Source: Thalassolituus oleivorans MIL-1
GTDB taxonomy: Bacteria; Pseudomonadota; Gammaproteobacteria; Pseudomonadales; Oceanobacteraceae
Direction of reading: 5' to 3'
Assembly (NCBI RefSeq): GCF_000355675.1
Contig: NC_020888.1
Coordinates: forward strand, 276,001 to 340,000
DNA length: 64,000 bases
Position 1 is the first letter of the stretch, and every line of letters begins with the position of its first letter. The notes under the pieces are model-generated. The model was given only the letters and a program-made list of their open reading frames with translations. It was not told the origin of the DNA and searched no databases. The position numbers were made by a program, and so were the translations under genes. Positions 54,496-63,784 of the stretch are shown here, one piece after another.

Positions 54496-55802
54496 CAAGA
54501 GTGAGCGACAAGCTGTGCCATTACGCGATCTGCAGCGGCTATCGTAGCGTCGATGTCTTGTTCGGTATGTGCAATTGACATAAATCCTGCTTCAAATGAC
54601 GACGGTGCTAGATACACGCCTTCTTTTAACATCCCATGGAAAAAGGCATTAAAGCGCGTGCCATCGCAGTGATCGGCCACGTCTCTAAAGGTGTTTATTT
54701 CGTTCAGTTCGGTAAAGAACAGTCCGAACATAGAGCCTGCACTGGTGTGAGTAAACGGAATGCCGTGCTTATCGGCAGCCGCTTTAAAACCATTCAGCAT
54801 TTGTTGCACGCGCGCGGTGAGCTGATCGTAGAAGCCGGGTTTTTGGATGGCGCGTAACATGGCCAGACCTGCTGCCATTGCTAATGGGTTACCGGACAGC
54901 GTACCCGCCTGATAAACCGGGCCAAGTGGTGCTAGGTATTCCATGATTTCACGCTTGCCGCCAAAAGCGCCAACCGGTAAACCGCCACCGATCACTTTGC
55001 CGAGACAAGTCATGTCGGGAATAATGTCGTAGTAGGATTGAGCGCCACCTAAAGCAACACGGAAGCCACTCATTACTTCGTCAAAAATTAGCACTATGCC
55101 GTGCACCGTGCACAACTCGCGTAAGCCCTGTAAAAAAGACTTACTTGGTGGAATACAATTCATGTTGCCGGCGACAGGTTCGATAATCACACAGGCAATT
55201 TCATCCGCCATTTGCGCGAAGCATTCTTTGACGCTATCAAGATTGTTGTAATCCAGAGTGATGGTGTTGGCAGCCACTGCCGCAGGAACCCCTGGCGAAG
55301 TTGGAACCCCAAGAGTGAGCATGCCTGAGCCCGCTTTTACTAGCAGTGAGTCTGCATGGCCATGGTAGCAGCCTTCAAATTTCACTAACTTATCGCGACC
55401 GGTAAAGCCGCGCGCTAAGCGAATCGCGCTCATTGTGGCTTCAGTGCCTGAGTTCACCATACGCACCATGTCCATAGACGGCAGCAACTTGCAGACTTCT
55501 TCGGCCATATCAATTTCAATCGAGGTCGGTGCACCAAAGCTCAGGCCTTTATCCATACGTGCACGCACTGCATCTAAAATTTCATCAGCGCTATGGCCCA
55601 AGATCATCGGTCCCCAGCTGCCAACATAATCAATGTAGCGGTTACCGTCAGCATCAAATACATAAGCGCCTTTCGCATGATCGAAGAAGATAGGTGTGCC
55701 ACCTACTCCTTTAAAGGCACGTACTGGAGAGTTAACGCCGCCAGGAATATGTTTCTGTGCTTGGGCGAATAGGGCTTCTGACTGGGTGATGGAATAACTC
55801 AT
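54495..55802 (-). CDS. hemL: Glutamate-1-semialdehyde 2,1-aminomutase
   Basis: A PLP enzyme of 435 residues that converts glutamate-1-semialdehyde to 5-aminolevulinate, the haem precursor. Motifs include [12 protein letters not shown] near the start, [28 protein letters not shown] and the PLP-lysine in [19 protein letters not shown] 55802 is backed by an AGAGAG site and matches the family start; the frame is open 20 codons further into the hemJ junction. It lies 22 nt after hemJ. Confidence 0.96.
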   Translation of the reverse strand: MSYSITQSEALFAQAQKHIPGGVNSPVRAFKGVGGTPIFFDHAKGAYVFDADGNRYIDYVGSWGPMILGHSADEILDAVRARMDKGLSFGAPTSIEIDMAEEVCKLLPSMDMVRMVNSGTEATMSAIRLARGFTGRDKLVKFEGCYHGHADSLLVKAGSGMLTLGVPTSPGVPAAVAANTITLDYNNLDSVKECFAQMADEIACVIIEPVAGNMNCIPPSKSFLQGLRELCTVHGIVLIFDEVMSGFRVALGGAQSYYDIIPDMTCLGKVIGGGLPVGAFGGKREIMEYLAPLGPVYQAGTLSGNPLAMAAGLAMLRAIQKPGFYDQLTARVQQMLNGFKAAADKHGIPFTHTSAGSMFGLFFTELNEINTFRDVADHCDGTRFNAFFHGMLKEGVYLAPSSFEAGFMSIAHTEQDIDATIAAADRVMAQLVAHS

Positions 55803-55824
55803 AACACTCTCTTTTTCAGTAAAT

Positions 55825-56250
55825 TCAGAACGGCTTAACGACGACCAAAATAACAATGGCAATCAGCATAAATACGGGGATTTCATTGAACCAACGGTAG
55901 AACACATGGCTGCGTTGGTTTTTATCATCACGGAATATGGTGAGCAGATGACCACAATAAAAATGATACACAATTAATAGGGCGACCAAAGCGAGCTTGG
56001 CATGCATCCAATGACTTTCGATAAAATAGTAACGTGGGCTGTAGCTGATGAGCCAAGCGCCCAAGGCTAAAACAATAATCATCGACGGCGTCATAATGCC
56101 GCGATACAGCTTACGCTCCATAATTTTGAAACGCTCGCGCGAGACAGTATCTTCCGCCGCTGCATGATAAACAAACAAGCGTGGCAAATAGAAAATCGCC
56201 GCAAACCATGTAATGACCGCAATAATATGAAAGGCTTTAACCCAGAGCAT
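55825..56250 (-). CDS. hemJ: HemJ-type protoporphyrinogen IX oxidase
   Basis: A 141-residue inner-membrane protein with four TM helices. It starts [24 protein letters not shown] and contains [15 protein letters not shown] and a conserved RWFNEIPV segment, the UPF0093/HemJ pattern with conserved His (haem ligand) near the N-terminus. HemJ oxidises protoporphyrinogen IX late in haem synthesis in many Gram-negatives lacking HemG/HemY. Its neighbour hemL supports the call. It is 15 nt downstream of the ClC gene. Confidence 0.88.
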   Translation of the reverse strand: MLWVKAFHIIAVITWFAAIFYLPRLFVYHAAAEDTVSRERFKIMERKLYRGIMTPSMIIVLALGAWLISYSPRYYFIESHWMHAKLALVALLIVYHFYCGHLLTIFRDDKNQRSHVFYRWFNEIPVFMLIAIVILVVVKPF

Positions 56251-56265
56251 GTGTGATTTACTGCC

Positions 56266-58005
56266 TTATAACGGTGCCTTTGCCGCATCGTCTGCAGGCT
56301 TAGGGCGGTAGTGATAATAATTGTCGATGTCTTCGCGTGATACCACACCAGTGCAGTGCCCGAAACGTTCATCACGATAAACTGCGAGCCATTGTAATTG
56401 ACTAGACTGCATTAGGTCTAAGGCATCCTGTAAATTCGCCTTTAAAGAAATCCGACCTACCGCTTGGCGTTTTGCAGGAATGGTGACGAGATCAATGGAT
56501 TCCGCTTCAGGATCCGCAGTTAAGGCTTCGACCAAAGCGGCTGGCGGAACCAATAATTCCTCTTCCGCCAGTAATAACCAGTCAGGATCACGTTGCAGTA
56601 CAAACCCAGCAGCTTCGCGTCCAAGTTTGCGTTCAACCTTAACCACTGATTGCTGCATTGCTTCAACCACCCAAGTGTTACGCAGCATTTGCTGCACAGG
56701 ATCAGGGGCTCGATACAAACGATTACCCCCGAGTTGTACATGAAAAACTGATGGCAAACGGAAGATTTCATTTACAACCAAACTCGCGATCACAATAGCC
56801 AGCATACCAGGCATGATGATATTTGGGTTGGCGGTAAGCTCGAGCAAGGCAACCAAGGCTGCTAATGGCGCACGAAGCACGGCTCCCATTAATGCACCCA
56901 TGCCGAGCATGGCATAGAAACCCACAGAAATTGGATATTCAGGGAACCACCACGCTGATAATTGCCCCATTAAACCGCCAAGTGCTGCGCCGATAAATAA
57001 CGTCGGACCAATAATCCCTGCGGGAAATGCCACACCAGCAGCCCATGCGGCTAGCAGTAACTTTGCGGCTAATAAAAGCAGTACGGTGGAGATTACGACC
57101 TCGCCAGCTAAGGTCGCGTTGACAGTGTCATAACCGATACCTAAAACTTCGGGTAAATAGATGCTGATAGCAGCCGTCGCAAGGGTAAGACTGCCCCAGC
57201 GCATCCATAAGGGTAAGTTAATAAGCTTTTGGAAAATCTTCACGCCATAAATAAAGATGGTAGAAACTAAGCCGGCGGCTAGGCCCAGTAATAAAATGTA
57301 GGGAATTTCCCACAGTGAATGAAAATTCAGTGCTGGCACGTTGAAGGCGGTTTCGTGACCGAACACCGCGCGACTAACGATAGCCCCAGCAACTGAAGCC
57401 AAGATTATCGGAATAAATCCGCGAATACTGTATTCCAATAACACCACTTCCATGGCGAAAATTACGCCGGCCATGGGCGTATTAAACGAAGCTGAAATGG
57501 CACTGGCGACACCGCATCCAGCTAAAATACGTAACCTGTGGTGAGCTAATCCCGCTCTCTGACCAATTAAACTCGCCGTACCTGCGCCCATGTGAATGGC
57601 AGGACCTTCACGGCCAACACTATGGCCGCTAACAATGGCAATAACGGCGGCCACCCATTGCAGAATTAAATTGCTTCTGGGCAAATAGCCTTGATGGCGT
57701 TCCATACGTTGTAAAACATGTGTGACACCAACACCGCGCTTGGTCGGTTTGACACAATAGAAAAGAGCGATCAGTAGTACGCCACCGCCAAGTAGCAGAG
57801 CGATACGCCAATTAACGGGTAAAGTTTCGTAAGCCTCCGGCGATGTCATAGGCAACCATGACACTAACGGTAGTTCGATCGCTAGGCGAAACAAAGTAAT
57901 AACGGCGCCGCTCAATAGCCCAGATAGCAGCGCTAGCCCTGCTAAACCAATCTGGTTATCGGAGAGGGAAATGAGGTTCAGCCAATATTGCCGTAGTCGG
58001 TTCAC
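56266..58005 (-). CDS. ClC-family anion channel/transporter with CBS domains
   Basis: A 579-residue membrane protein: ClC core to about residue 420 and tandem CBS domains (about 440-570). The gating glutamate motif GREGP is intact (Glu133). The motif usually GSGIP is GVGVT (91-95). The internal proton glutamate position (E. coli ClcA Glu203) appears to be Val187 in FAMEVV, as in channel-type ClC proteins. The central tyrosine position (ClcA Tyr445) aligns to Pro395 in LTANPNIIMP. The motif near 328-335 is FPAGIIGP. So anion selectivity and proton coupling may differ from ClcA. Start is GTG 58005 with AAGGA about 5 nt upstream. Confidence 0.88.
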   Translation of the reverse strand: MNRLRQYWLNLISLSDNQIGLAGLALLSGLLSGAVITLFRLAIELPLVSWLPMTSPEAYETLPVNWRIALLLGGGVLLIALFYCVKPTKRGVGVTHVLQRMERHQGYLPRSNLILQWVAAVIAIVSGHSVGREGPAIHMGAGTASLIGQRAGLAHHRLRILAGCGVASAISASFNTPMAGVIFAMEVVLLEYSIRGFIPIILASVAGAIVSRAVFGHETAFNVPALNFHSLWEIPYILLLGLAAGLVSTIFIYGVKIFQKLINLPLWMRWGSLTLATAAISIYLPEVLGIGYDTVNATLAGEVVISTVLLLLAAKLLLAAWAAGVAFPAGIIGPTLFIGAALGGLMGQLSAWWFPEYPISVGFYAMLGMGALMGAVLRAPLAALVALLELTANPNIIMPGMLAIVIASLVVNEIFRLPSVFHVQLGGNRLYRAPDPVQQMLRNTWVVEAMQQSVVKVERKLGREAAGFVLQRDPDWLLLAEEELLVPPAALVEALTADPEAESIDLVTIPAKRQAVGRISLKANLQDALDLMQSSQLQWLAVYRDERFGHCTGVVSREDIDNYYHYRPKPADDAAKAPL

Positions 58006-58105
58006 GCGAGTCCTTATGCTGGTGGAGGTGTGAACTGAGGATAAGAACCGCTATTATAAGCACCTTTCAAAAATACTGCTGCATTTGTAGCCAATATCAA
58101 CGTGT

Positions 58106-58114
58106 GAGGTGATC
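58106..58114 (+). promoter_or_regulatory. Extended Shine-Dalgarno for argC
   Basis: GAGGTGATC is fully complementary to the conserved 16S rRNA 3' end (GATCACCTC) and lies directly before the GTG start at 58117. It decides the start and compensates for the weak initiation codon. Confidence 0.8.
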
Positions 58115-58116
58115 TT

Positions 58117-59151
58117 GTGATCAAAGTCGGAATCGTCGGCGGAACCGGTTACACCGGAGTCGAGTTGCTGAGAATTCTCGTAAACCATCCGGATGTGTCG
58201 TTAGAGGTGATTACCTCTCGTAGCGAAGATGGCTTGCGCGTTGATGAAATGTTTCCGAACTTGCGCGGTCATACCGATCTTAAATTTAGCGTGCCGGATG
58301 CGAAAACACTTGGCGATTGCGATGTTGTATTTTTTGCCACTCCGCATGGTGTTGCTCATGCTTTAGCCGAAGAAGTATTAAATGCCGGTGCGCGTGTGAT
58401 CGACCTATCGGCTGACTTCCGTATTGCCGACGCTGATGAATGGGAAAAATGGTACAAGCAGCCGCATGGTGCGCGTGAATTATTACCAGAAGCGGTTTAT
58501 GGCCTGCCAGAAGTGAATCGTGAGCAAATTAAAACGGCGCGTTTAATTGCGGTACCGGGATGTTATCCAACATCGGTGCAATTAGGCTTTATACCACTAC
58601 TGGAAAAAGGCCTGTTAGAGCCCCAAATGTTGATCGCCGATTGTAAGTCTGCGGTGAGTGGAGCTGGGCGTGGTGCGAGTGTTGGCACCTTGTTGTGTGA
58701 GAGCAGCGAATCGATGAACGCATACGCTGTTGCTGGACACCGCCACTTGCCTGAAATTCGGCAGGGGTTGTCGCGTGCGGCGGGTGGTAAAGCCATTGAA
58801 TTGACCTTTGTGCCACATCTAACACCTATGATTCGTGGAATTCATTCTACACTGTATGCGCGGATTCCAAATTTGGACGTGGATCTACAAGCGCTGTTCG
58901 AAGCTCGTTATGCCGATGAACCGTTTGTCGATGTCATGCCCGCCGGTAGCCACCCAGCAACGCGCAGCGTGAAGGGTAGCAATACCTGTCGTTTAGCGAT
59001 TCATTATCATAAAGATACCGGCCAGCTGATTATTCTGTCGGTAATCGATAATTTAGTGAAAGGCGCTTCCGGTCAAGCCGTACAAAACATGAATATTATG
59101 TTCGGGTTGGATGAAGATGCAGGCCTACGTCAGGTCGCATTAATGCCCTGA
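58117..59151 (+). CDS. argC: N-acetyl-gamma-glutamyl-phosphate reductase
   Basis: A 344-residue cytoplasmic NADPH-dependent reductase, third step of arginine synthesis. The NADP loop [17 protein letters not shown] is at the N-terminus, the catalytic Cys lies in [12 protein letters not shown] (near residue 149), and a His occurs in [12 protein letters not shown]. It uses a GTG start with an extended Shine-Dalgarno. It is first in the run argC-DUF6776-bactofilin-erpA. Confidence 0.96.
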   Translation: MIKVGIVGGTGYTGVELLRILVNHPDVSLEVITSRSEDGLRVDEMFPNLRGHTDLKFSVPDAKTLGDCDVVFFATPHGVAHALAEEVLNAGARVIDLSADFRIADADEWEKWYKQPHGARELLPEAVYGLPEVNREQIKTARLIAVPGCYPTSVQLGFIPLLEKGLLEPQMLIADCKSAVSGAGRGASVGTLLCESSESMNAYAVAGHRHLPEIRQGLSRAAGGKAIELTFVPHLTPMIRGIHSTLYARIPNLDVDLQALFEARYADEPFVDVMPAGSHPATRSVKGSNTCRLAIHYHKDTGQLIILSVIDNLVKGASGQAVQNMNIMFGLDEDAGLRQVALMP

Positions 59152-59186
59152 TCCTCCCGATGATCTGAACCCCGAGGAGCAGAAGT

Positions 59187-59942
59187 ATGTCCGTAGTAAA
59201 GGGCAGCCGTCAGGATAATCTAGTCATAGATCATCGACGACGTGGACACAGATTGCGCAGCATTCTGTATTTAATAATTCTTATTGCAATTGTTAGTGCT
59301 GGTGGATATCTGGGCGGCTATTACGATAGCCGCTCTCAGATTCAACAACTATCGGTGCAAAAGCAATTTCTAGAACACAACCTCAGTCAGGCAGAAGAAA
59401 CCATTCTTAATCTTAGTCAGCGCGTTAGCGTCCTAGAGAAGGGTGGTGAAGTTGATCGCAAAGCGGCTGAAAGTTTTCGCCAAACGGTTCGCGAACTCAA
59501 TGCTGATGTTGCTCGGTTAGAACAAGAGGTTGGTTTCTATAAAGGTATTATGGCTCCGGGTTCTGCTGATCGTGGTTTACGCGTTAGTAAAATTGATATT
59601 CAGGCCGCTGAATCACCGCAGCGTTTTCGTTATGCCATTATGCTAACGCAAGTAGTCGACAACAGTGCTCACATCGAAGGGCAGGCAGCAATCAATATTG
59701 TTGGCCAAATAGATGGTAAAACAACAGTACTACCGTTGCGCGATGTCGATAGCACCATTGATGGTCTCGGCATTAAGTTTCGTTTCCGTTATTTCCAAGA
59801 AGTAAAAGGTGAACTCACGCTCCCCGATGGCTTTGTGCCTGAGCAGATGCAAGTAGTTCTGCAATCCAGTGGTAATAAGCCTCAACGCGTTGAAGAAACG
59901 CAGCAGTGGTTCATGCAAGGAGAAACCCATGTTCAGCAGTAA
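59187..59942 (+). CDS. DUF6776 family membrane-anchored coiled-coil protein
   Basis: A 251-residue protein: basic cytoplasmic start, one TM (about residues 25-46), then a coiled coil (about 50-120, heptad-rich QIQQLSVQKQFLEHNLSQA ...) and a beta-rich C-terminal domain. The function is unknown. It is consistently placed between argC and a bactofilin gene in Pseudomonas-like genomes and overlaps the bactofilin gene by 14 nt here, so a shared cell-envelope or cytoskeletal role is plausible. GAGGAG lies 7 nt before its ATG. Confidence 0.78.
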   Translation: MSVVKGSRQDNLVIDHRRRGHRLRSILYLIILIAIVSAGGYLGGYYDSRSQIQQLSVQKQFLEHNLSQAEETILNLSQRVSVLEKGGEVDRKAAESFRQTVRELNADVARLEQEVGFYKGIMAPGSADRGLRVSKIDIQAAESPQRFRYAIMLTQVVDNSAHIEGQAAINIVGQIDGKTTVLPLRDVDSTIDGLGIKFRFRYFQEVKGELTLPDGFVPEQMQVVLQSSGNKPQRVEETQQWFMQGETHVQQ

Positions 59943-60357
59943 AGACAAGAGCGATGTTCGCTACGACACATTAATCTCAGCAAAGACAGAGATTCATGGT
60001 GACGTGATATTAACCGGCGGATTACACATCGATGGCTTGGTAAAAGGTAACTTAATTGCTGAAGCTGGCTCGGGTGCTACCGTGCGAGTGAGTGAGAAGG
60101 GGCGGATTGAAGGCCAGATTACAGCGCCAAATATTATTATCAATGGCGAAGTGATCGGTGATGTTCATGCCTCGGAGTATATCGAGCTGGCGAAAAAAGC
60201 TCGGGTAAAAGGTGATGTGTATTATCAAGCAATGGAAATGGTCTTAGGAGCTCAAGTAAATGGGCAACTGCATCATTCTCAAGACAAAGCATCTACGTCA
60301 GCTAAGTCGCAGTCCGCTCACAAGACAGCGCCCGACAACGATGCTAAAGTTGACTAG
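59929..60357 (+). CDS. Bactofilin (polymer-forming cytoskeletal protein)
   Basis: A 142-residue bactofilin: short disordered N-terminus, central beta-helix with repeated hydrophobic/Gly pattern (TEIHGDVILTGGLHIDGLVKG ... EGQITAPNIIINGEVIGDV), and a polar C-terminal tail rich in Ser/Lys. Bactofilins polymerise without nucleotides and localise peptidoglycan or other envelope proteins. AAGGAG about 7 nt before ATG 59929 fixes the start; it overlaps the upstream gene by 14 nt. Further in-frame sequence upstream is not bactofilin-like. Confidence 0.9.
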   Translation: MFSSKDKSDVRYDTLISAKTEIHGDVILTGGLHIDGLVKGNLIAEAGSGATVRVSEKGRIEGQITAPNIIINGEVIGDVHASEYIELAKKARVKGDVYYQAMEMVLGAQVNGQLHHSQDKASTSAKSQSAHKTAPDNDAKVD

Positions 60358-60407
60358 TTTAGTCGGAAAAGCCGATAATCATTCTTCATCCTACGGTTGA
60401 GAGACTC

Positions 60408-60755
60408 ATGAACAGCGTACAGCAATCCATTCCATTCGAATTAACTGTAACAGCCGAAGATAAAATTCGTGATCTGTTAGCAGAAGAGGCGGATGAGGAA
60501 TTGTGTTTACGAGTATTCGTTACTGGTGGCGGCTGTTCTGGCTTTCAATACGGATTTACCTTCGATGATGATCGAGCTGAAGACGATACCTTGATTGAGA
60601 AATCGGGGGTTCGTGTACTCATTGACTCCCTTAGTTATGGGTACTTGGTTGGCTCGGTTCTAGACTACAAAGAGGGCTTAGAGGGCTCGCGTTTCAGCGT
60701 CGAAAATCCAAGCGCTACCTCAACTTGTGGTTGCGGGTCATCATTTTCGGTTTGA
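60408..60755 (+). CDS. erpA: Iron-sulfur cluster insertion protein ErpA
   Basis: A 115-residue A-type Fe-S carrier with the three cluster cysteines Cys43 ([12 protein letters not shown]), Cys107 and Cys109 ([11 protein letters not shown]). The [16 protein letters not shown] ending is typical of ErpA rather than IscA. It passes Fe-S clusters to enzymes such as the isoprenoid-pathway IspG/IspH. It lies 50 nt after the bactofilin gene and 25 nt before the secreted DsrE-like gene. Confidence 0.95.
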   Translation: MNSVQQSIPFELTVTAEDKIRDLLAEEADEELCLRVFVTGGGCSGFQYGFTFDDDRAEDDTLIEKSGVRVLIDSLSYGYLVGSVLDYKEGLEGSRFSVENPSATSTCGCGSSFSV

Positions 60756-60780
60756 GTAAAATTAAGTGAACGGAGTAAGT

Positions 60781-61272
60781 ATGCGTTATCCTTTTATGGC
60801 CATAGGTTTGCTGCTTGCTTCGTATGCAATGGCAGATGACCATACTCCAGCTGTTGACGCAGAAGCAACGCAGCCCCCGGCTATTGAACCTGCGGTTTCT
60901 GTTGCGCCAGTTGCGACGCGCTATCAAGCTTATATCCAGCGTCACAATGCGGAAGAACTGTTCGACTTATTACAACACGCCGAAAAAATTGCTAGCGGTC
61001 AACTGGAGTACAGTACAAAAGAGCCTATCCCACTGGTTTTAACCGGTGAAGAAATAGAGTTATTTAAGCGAGAGAACTATCGGGATAACAAACCCTTGGT
61101 AGATTTGGCTGCACGATTAGAAGCCTTCAATATCATCGATATCAAAGTTTGTTCTCGTTGGCTTGGAGACCGCGGTATCGAAATGACCGACCTTCCGCCG
61201 TTCATTGACAGCGTAGTCTCAGGTCAGTTTGAAGTCGAACGACTGCAAAAAGAAGGTTATGCATTGTTCTAA
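60781..61272 (+). CDS. Secreted DsrE-like protein
   Basis: A 163-residue protein with a signal peptide (MRYPFMAIGLLLASYAMA, likely cleaved before DD). The C-terminal about 100 residues resemble the DsrE/DsrF-like fold: LVLTGEEIELFKRENYRDNK, a Cys in IKVCSRWLGDRG and the closing VVSGQFEVERLQKEGYALF. DsrE proteins handle sulfur with a conserved Cys; secreted versions of this type have no fixed function. GGAG about 6 nt before ATG 60781 favours this start over one 5 codons upstream. It converges with anmK, with only 9 nt between them and no clear terminator. Confidence 0.68.
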   Translation: MRYPFMAIGLLLASYAMADDHTPAVDAEATQPPAIEPAVSVAPVATRYQAYIQRHNAEELFDLLQHAEKIASGQLEYSTKEPIPLVLTGEEIELFKRENYRDNKPLVDLAARLEAFNIIDIKVCSRWLGDRGIEMTDLPPFIDSVVSGQFEVERLQKEGYALF

Positions 61273-61281
61273 AAGCCTGTT

Positions 61282-62358
61282 CTAGGCCTTGTAGATCCCA
61301 CCTAAAATTCGCTCACCAGCGGCACCGGTAACACTCGGAATATTTCCCGGCAGACCATTTATCGTACGCCAGCCTAGCCATGCAAATGCCATGGCTTCCA
61401 TCCAGTCAGGGTCAATGCCTACTTCGCTTGTGCTTTCTATTTTGTGTGTTGGCAGTGCGAGTGAGAGGCGATGCATCAAGTTGGCATTGTGAACTCCACC
61501 ACCGCAAATCATTACGTGGCGGCAGTTTTGCGCAAAATGAGTGACTGCCAAAGCAATGGAGCGAGCAGTGAACTCGGTTAGTGTGGCGGCAATGTCTTCA
61601 GCGCAATAATGATTGAGCTCGCCGAGCGACGTTAAATTAAACAGCTCTCGGCCGGTGCTTTTAGGGGCGGGAGCTGAGAAGTAAGGGTGTGCTAACCACC
61701 GATCTAACAGGTCTTCAATAACTTGGCCGCTAGCGGCTTTATTTCCACCTTGATCACAGACAGTGTTCCAGTTCTGGAGGCACCATTCATCCATAAGCGC
61801 ATTCCCTGGGCCAGTGTCGAAACCAATGAGAACATCATCGACAACCGTGATATTGGCAATACCACCGATATTAACCACGGCACATGGCGCTAGCTGCTTT
61901 AATGCGAATTGATGAAAGGCTGGAACGAGAGGAGCGCCTTGCCCGCCAGCGGCGATATCTCGACGGCGAAAATCGGCAACACAATCAATTCGACAATGCT
62001 CGGCAATATAAGAGGGGTTTCCTAGTTGCCAGCTAAATCCATTTGGCTGAGCTTGATGGCGCAATGTGTGACCGTGACTACCGATAACCATGACATCTTC
62101 AGCCTTAATATTGGCTTTTTTCAACAATGCCTGTACGGCACTGACGGCATAGCTGGCTAGTTGTTGATCAAGCGTTGCGATGTCGTTAACTAATAGACGC
62201 TCTGACAATGCGATATCGCGCAAACGACGCGTAACGTCGTGGGGATAGTTCAGACAGATGGCAGCAACAAGCTTGATGCTATCATTGCTAATGTCTACCA
62301 AGCAGGCATCCATGCCATCGGCACTTGTTCCTGACATCAAGCCAATACACAAAGCCAT
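61282..62358 (-). CDS. anmK: Anhydro-N-acetylmuramic acid kinase
   Basis: A 358-residue cytoplasmic kinase that phosphorylates and opens anhydroMurNAc released in cell-wall recycling. The N-terminus LMSGTSADGMDACLVDI is diagnostic; VVNIGGIANITV and FDTGPGNALMDEW are the ATP/substrate motifs. Its ATG overlaps the TAA of the M23 peptidase gene by 1 nt (TAATG), so hydrolysis of peptidoglycan and recycling of its sugar are genetically linked. Confidence 0.95.
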   Translation of the reverse strand: MALCIGLMSGTSADGMDACLVDISNDSIKLVAAICLNYPHDVTRRLRDIALSERLLVNDIATLDQQLASYAVSAVQALLKKANIKAEDVMVIGSHGHTLRHQAQPNGFSWQLGNPSYIAEHCRIDCVADFRRRDIAAGGQGAPLVPAFHQFALKQLAPCAVVNIGGIANITVVDDVLIGFDTGPGNALMDEWCLQNWNTVCDQGGNKAASGQVIEDLLDRWLAHPYFSAPAPKSTGRELFNLTSLGELNHYCAEDIAATLTEFTARSIALAVTHFAQNCRHVMICGGGVHNANLMHRLSLALPTHKIESTSEVGIDPDWMEAMAFAWLGWRTINGLPGNIPSVTGAAGERILGGIYKA

Positions 62359-63635
62359 TAAAATGACCCGCTCTTATCGCTACTTTGAAAATTATCCAGC
62401 CAACCCATGAGCGTTTTTGATCGCTCTAAAAAGGCGGATTTATCTTTGCTGGCAATAGAGTCGGCTTTTGGCAGCTGAACACGTAAAGAATCCCGATGAA
62501 CACCATCAACTAAAAATTCATAGTGGAGATGAGGACCTGTAGCCAACCCTGTCATACCCACATAGCCAATAATTTGGCCTTGTTTCACATAGCGACCCAC
62601 TCTTACATTGCGACCAAATTTGCTCAAATGCGCGTAAATGGTCTTATAGCGCTGACCATGTTGAATGATCACAACGTTACCGTACCCACCTTTACGTCCA
62701 GCGTGAATAACCTTACCGTCACCTGCCGCTTTGATAGGAGTACCTGTTGGTGCTGCGTAATCAGTACCTTTATGAGCGCGAATGGTGTTTAGCACTGGGT
62801 GTTTGCGATTAAGGTTAAAGCGTGAGCTGATGCGAGCGAAATCAATTGGGTTGCGTAAAAAGGCTTTACGCATGCTCAGTCCTTCCGGTGTGTAGTAGTT
62901 AGTGTTGCCGGCGTCATCTTTATACCTAACAGCCGTAAGTTCACGACCTTGATTGACGAAGCGAGCGATTAAAATATCGCCATCGTTAATCTTGTTGCCG
63001 TCGAGTTGTACCTCTTCATAGACTAAACTGATGGTATCGCCTTTGCGGATATCTAAAGCAAAGTCGATATCCCAGCCGAAGATGTTCGCTAATTGATATA
63101 AAACTTGATCAGGTATGCCTGCGCGTCCTCCATCAAGGAAGAGCGAGTTGTCGATAACGGCGTGAGCAAAGCGCGGAATAAAGTCAGCATCGCGTTGCAG
63201 TAGCTCATATTGCAATTTGCCTTCTGCATCGCGAGTAATGCTGTGTTTGGCAAGAGGGCTAATATCTATTTCTAGGTGAGTAATGTGGTTATCGGCAGTA
63301 CGGACCCAACGAAGGCTCTGCCCTGGACGTAAAGTAATGACTTCGCGCGGGACTGCCGCTGCAATATCAATGACATCAACCGCACTTAAATTATGCCGCC
63401 CAAAAACCACCGATAAACTATCACCGGATTTAACTTTGTCTTCCTCCCAGTCCAGTTGCGGAGTATCCGGCATCGGCTCCTCACTTGGCTCGGGCAACTC
63501 TATAACATAGTTTTGCTGAGTTATGTTGGATTCGGGAGTCGGCCATGCGGCGACGACGATTACTAAAAACACAACCAGCGCCGCAGCGAAAATATGTCTG
63601 GCTGGAAAATACTGTAGTGGGCCTGGCAACGCCAT
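62358..63635 (-). CDS. Membrane-anchored M23 peptidoglycan endopeptidase (MepM-like)
   Basis: A 425-residue protein: one N-terminal TM (about residues 15-32), a LysM/OapA-like domain (KVKSGDSLSVVFGRHNLS, about 65-110), a middle domain, and a C-terminal M23 (LytM) metallopeptidase with zinc motifs HKGTDYAAPTGTPI and GPHLHYEF. It likely cleaves peptide cross-links to let the wall grow. I chose ATG 63635 to place the TM near the N-terminus; the AAGGA upstream is 13-14 nt away and a TTG at 63692 is possible, so the start is uncertain. It is divergent from tyrS with about 150 nt between. Confidence 0.88.
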   Translation of the reverse strand: MALPGPLQYFPARHIFAAALVVFLVIVVAAWPTPESNITQQNYVIELPEPSEEPMPDTPQLDWEEDKVKSGDSLSVVFGRHNLSAVDVIDIAAAVPREVITLRPGQSLRWVRTADNHITHLEIDISPLAKHSITRDAEGKLQYELLQRDADFIPRFAHAVIDNSLFLDGGRAGIPDQVLYQLANIFGWDIDFALDIRKGDTISLVYEEVQLDGNKINDGDILIARFVNQGRELTAVRYKDDAGNTNYYTPEGLSMRKAFLRNPIDFARISSRFNLNRKHPVLNTIRAHKGTDYAAPTGTPIKAAGDGKVIHAGRKGGYGNVVIIQHGQRYKTIYAHLSKFGRNVRVGRYVKQGQIIGYVGMTGLATGPHLHYEFLVDGVHRDSLRVQLPKADSIASKDKSAFLERSKTLMGWLDNFQSSDKSGSF

Positions 63636-63784
63636 GATGAAACAGGTGTCCTTATTCAGCTTCTCTTCTATATAGCCGGCAAGTGTAAACAATCCGTCGG
63701 CAATTTACTCGGTGAACTTGATTTTGAATTGTGATCAGGTATGTTCAGCACCCTCTGACAACCGAAAGCGATGAGAATCTCCCC

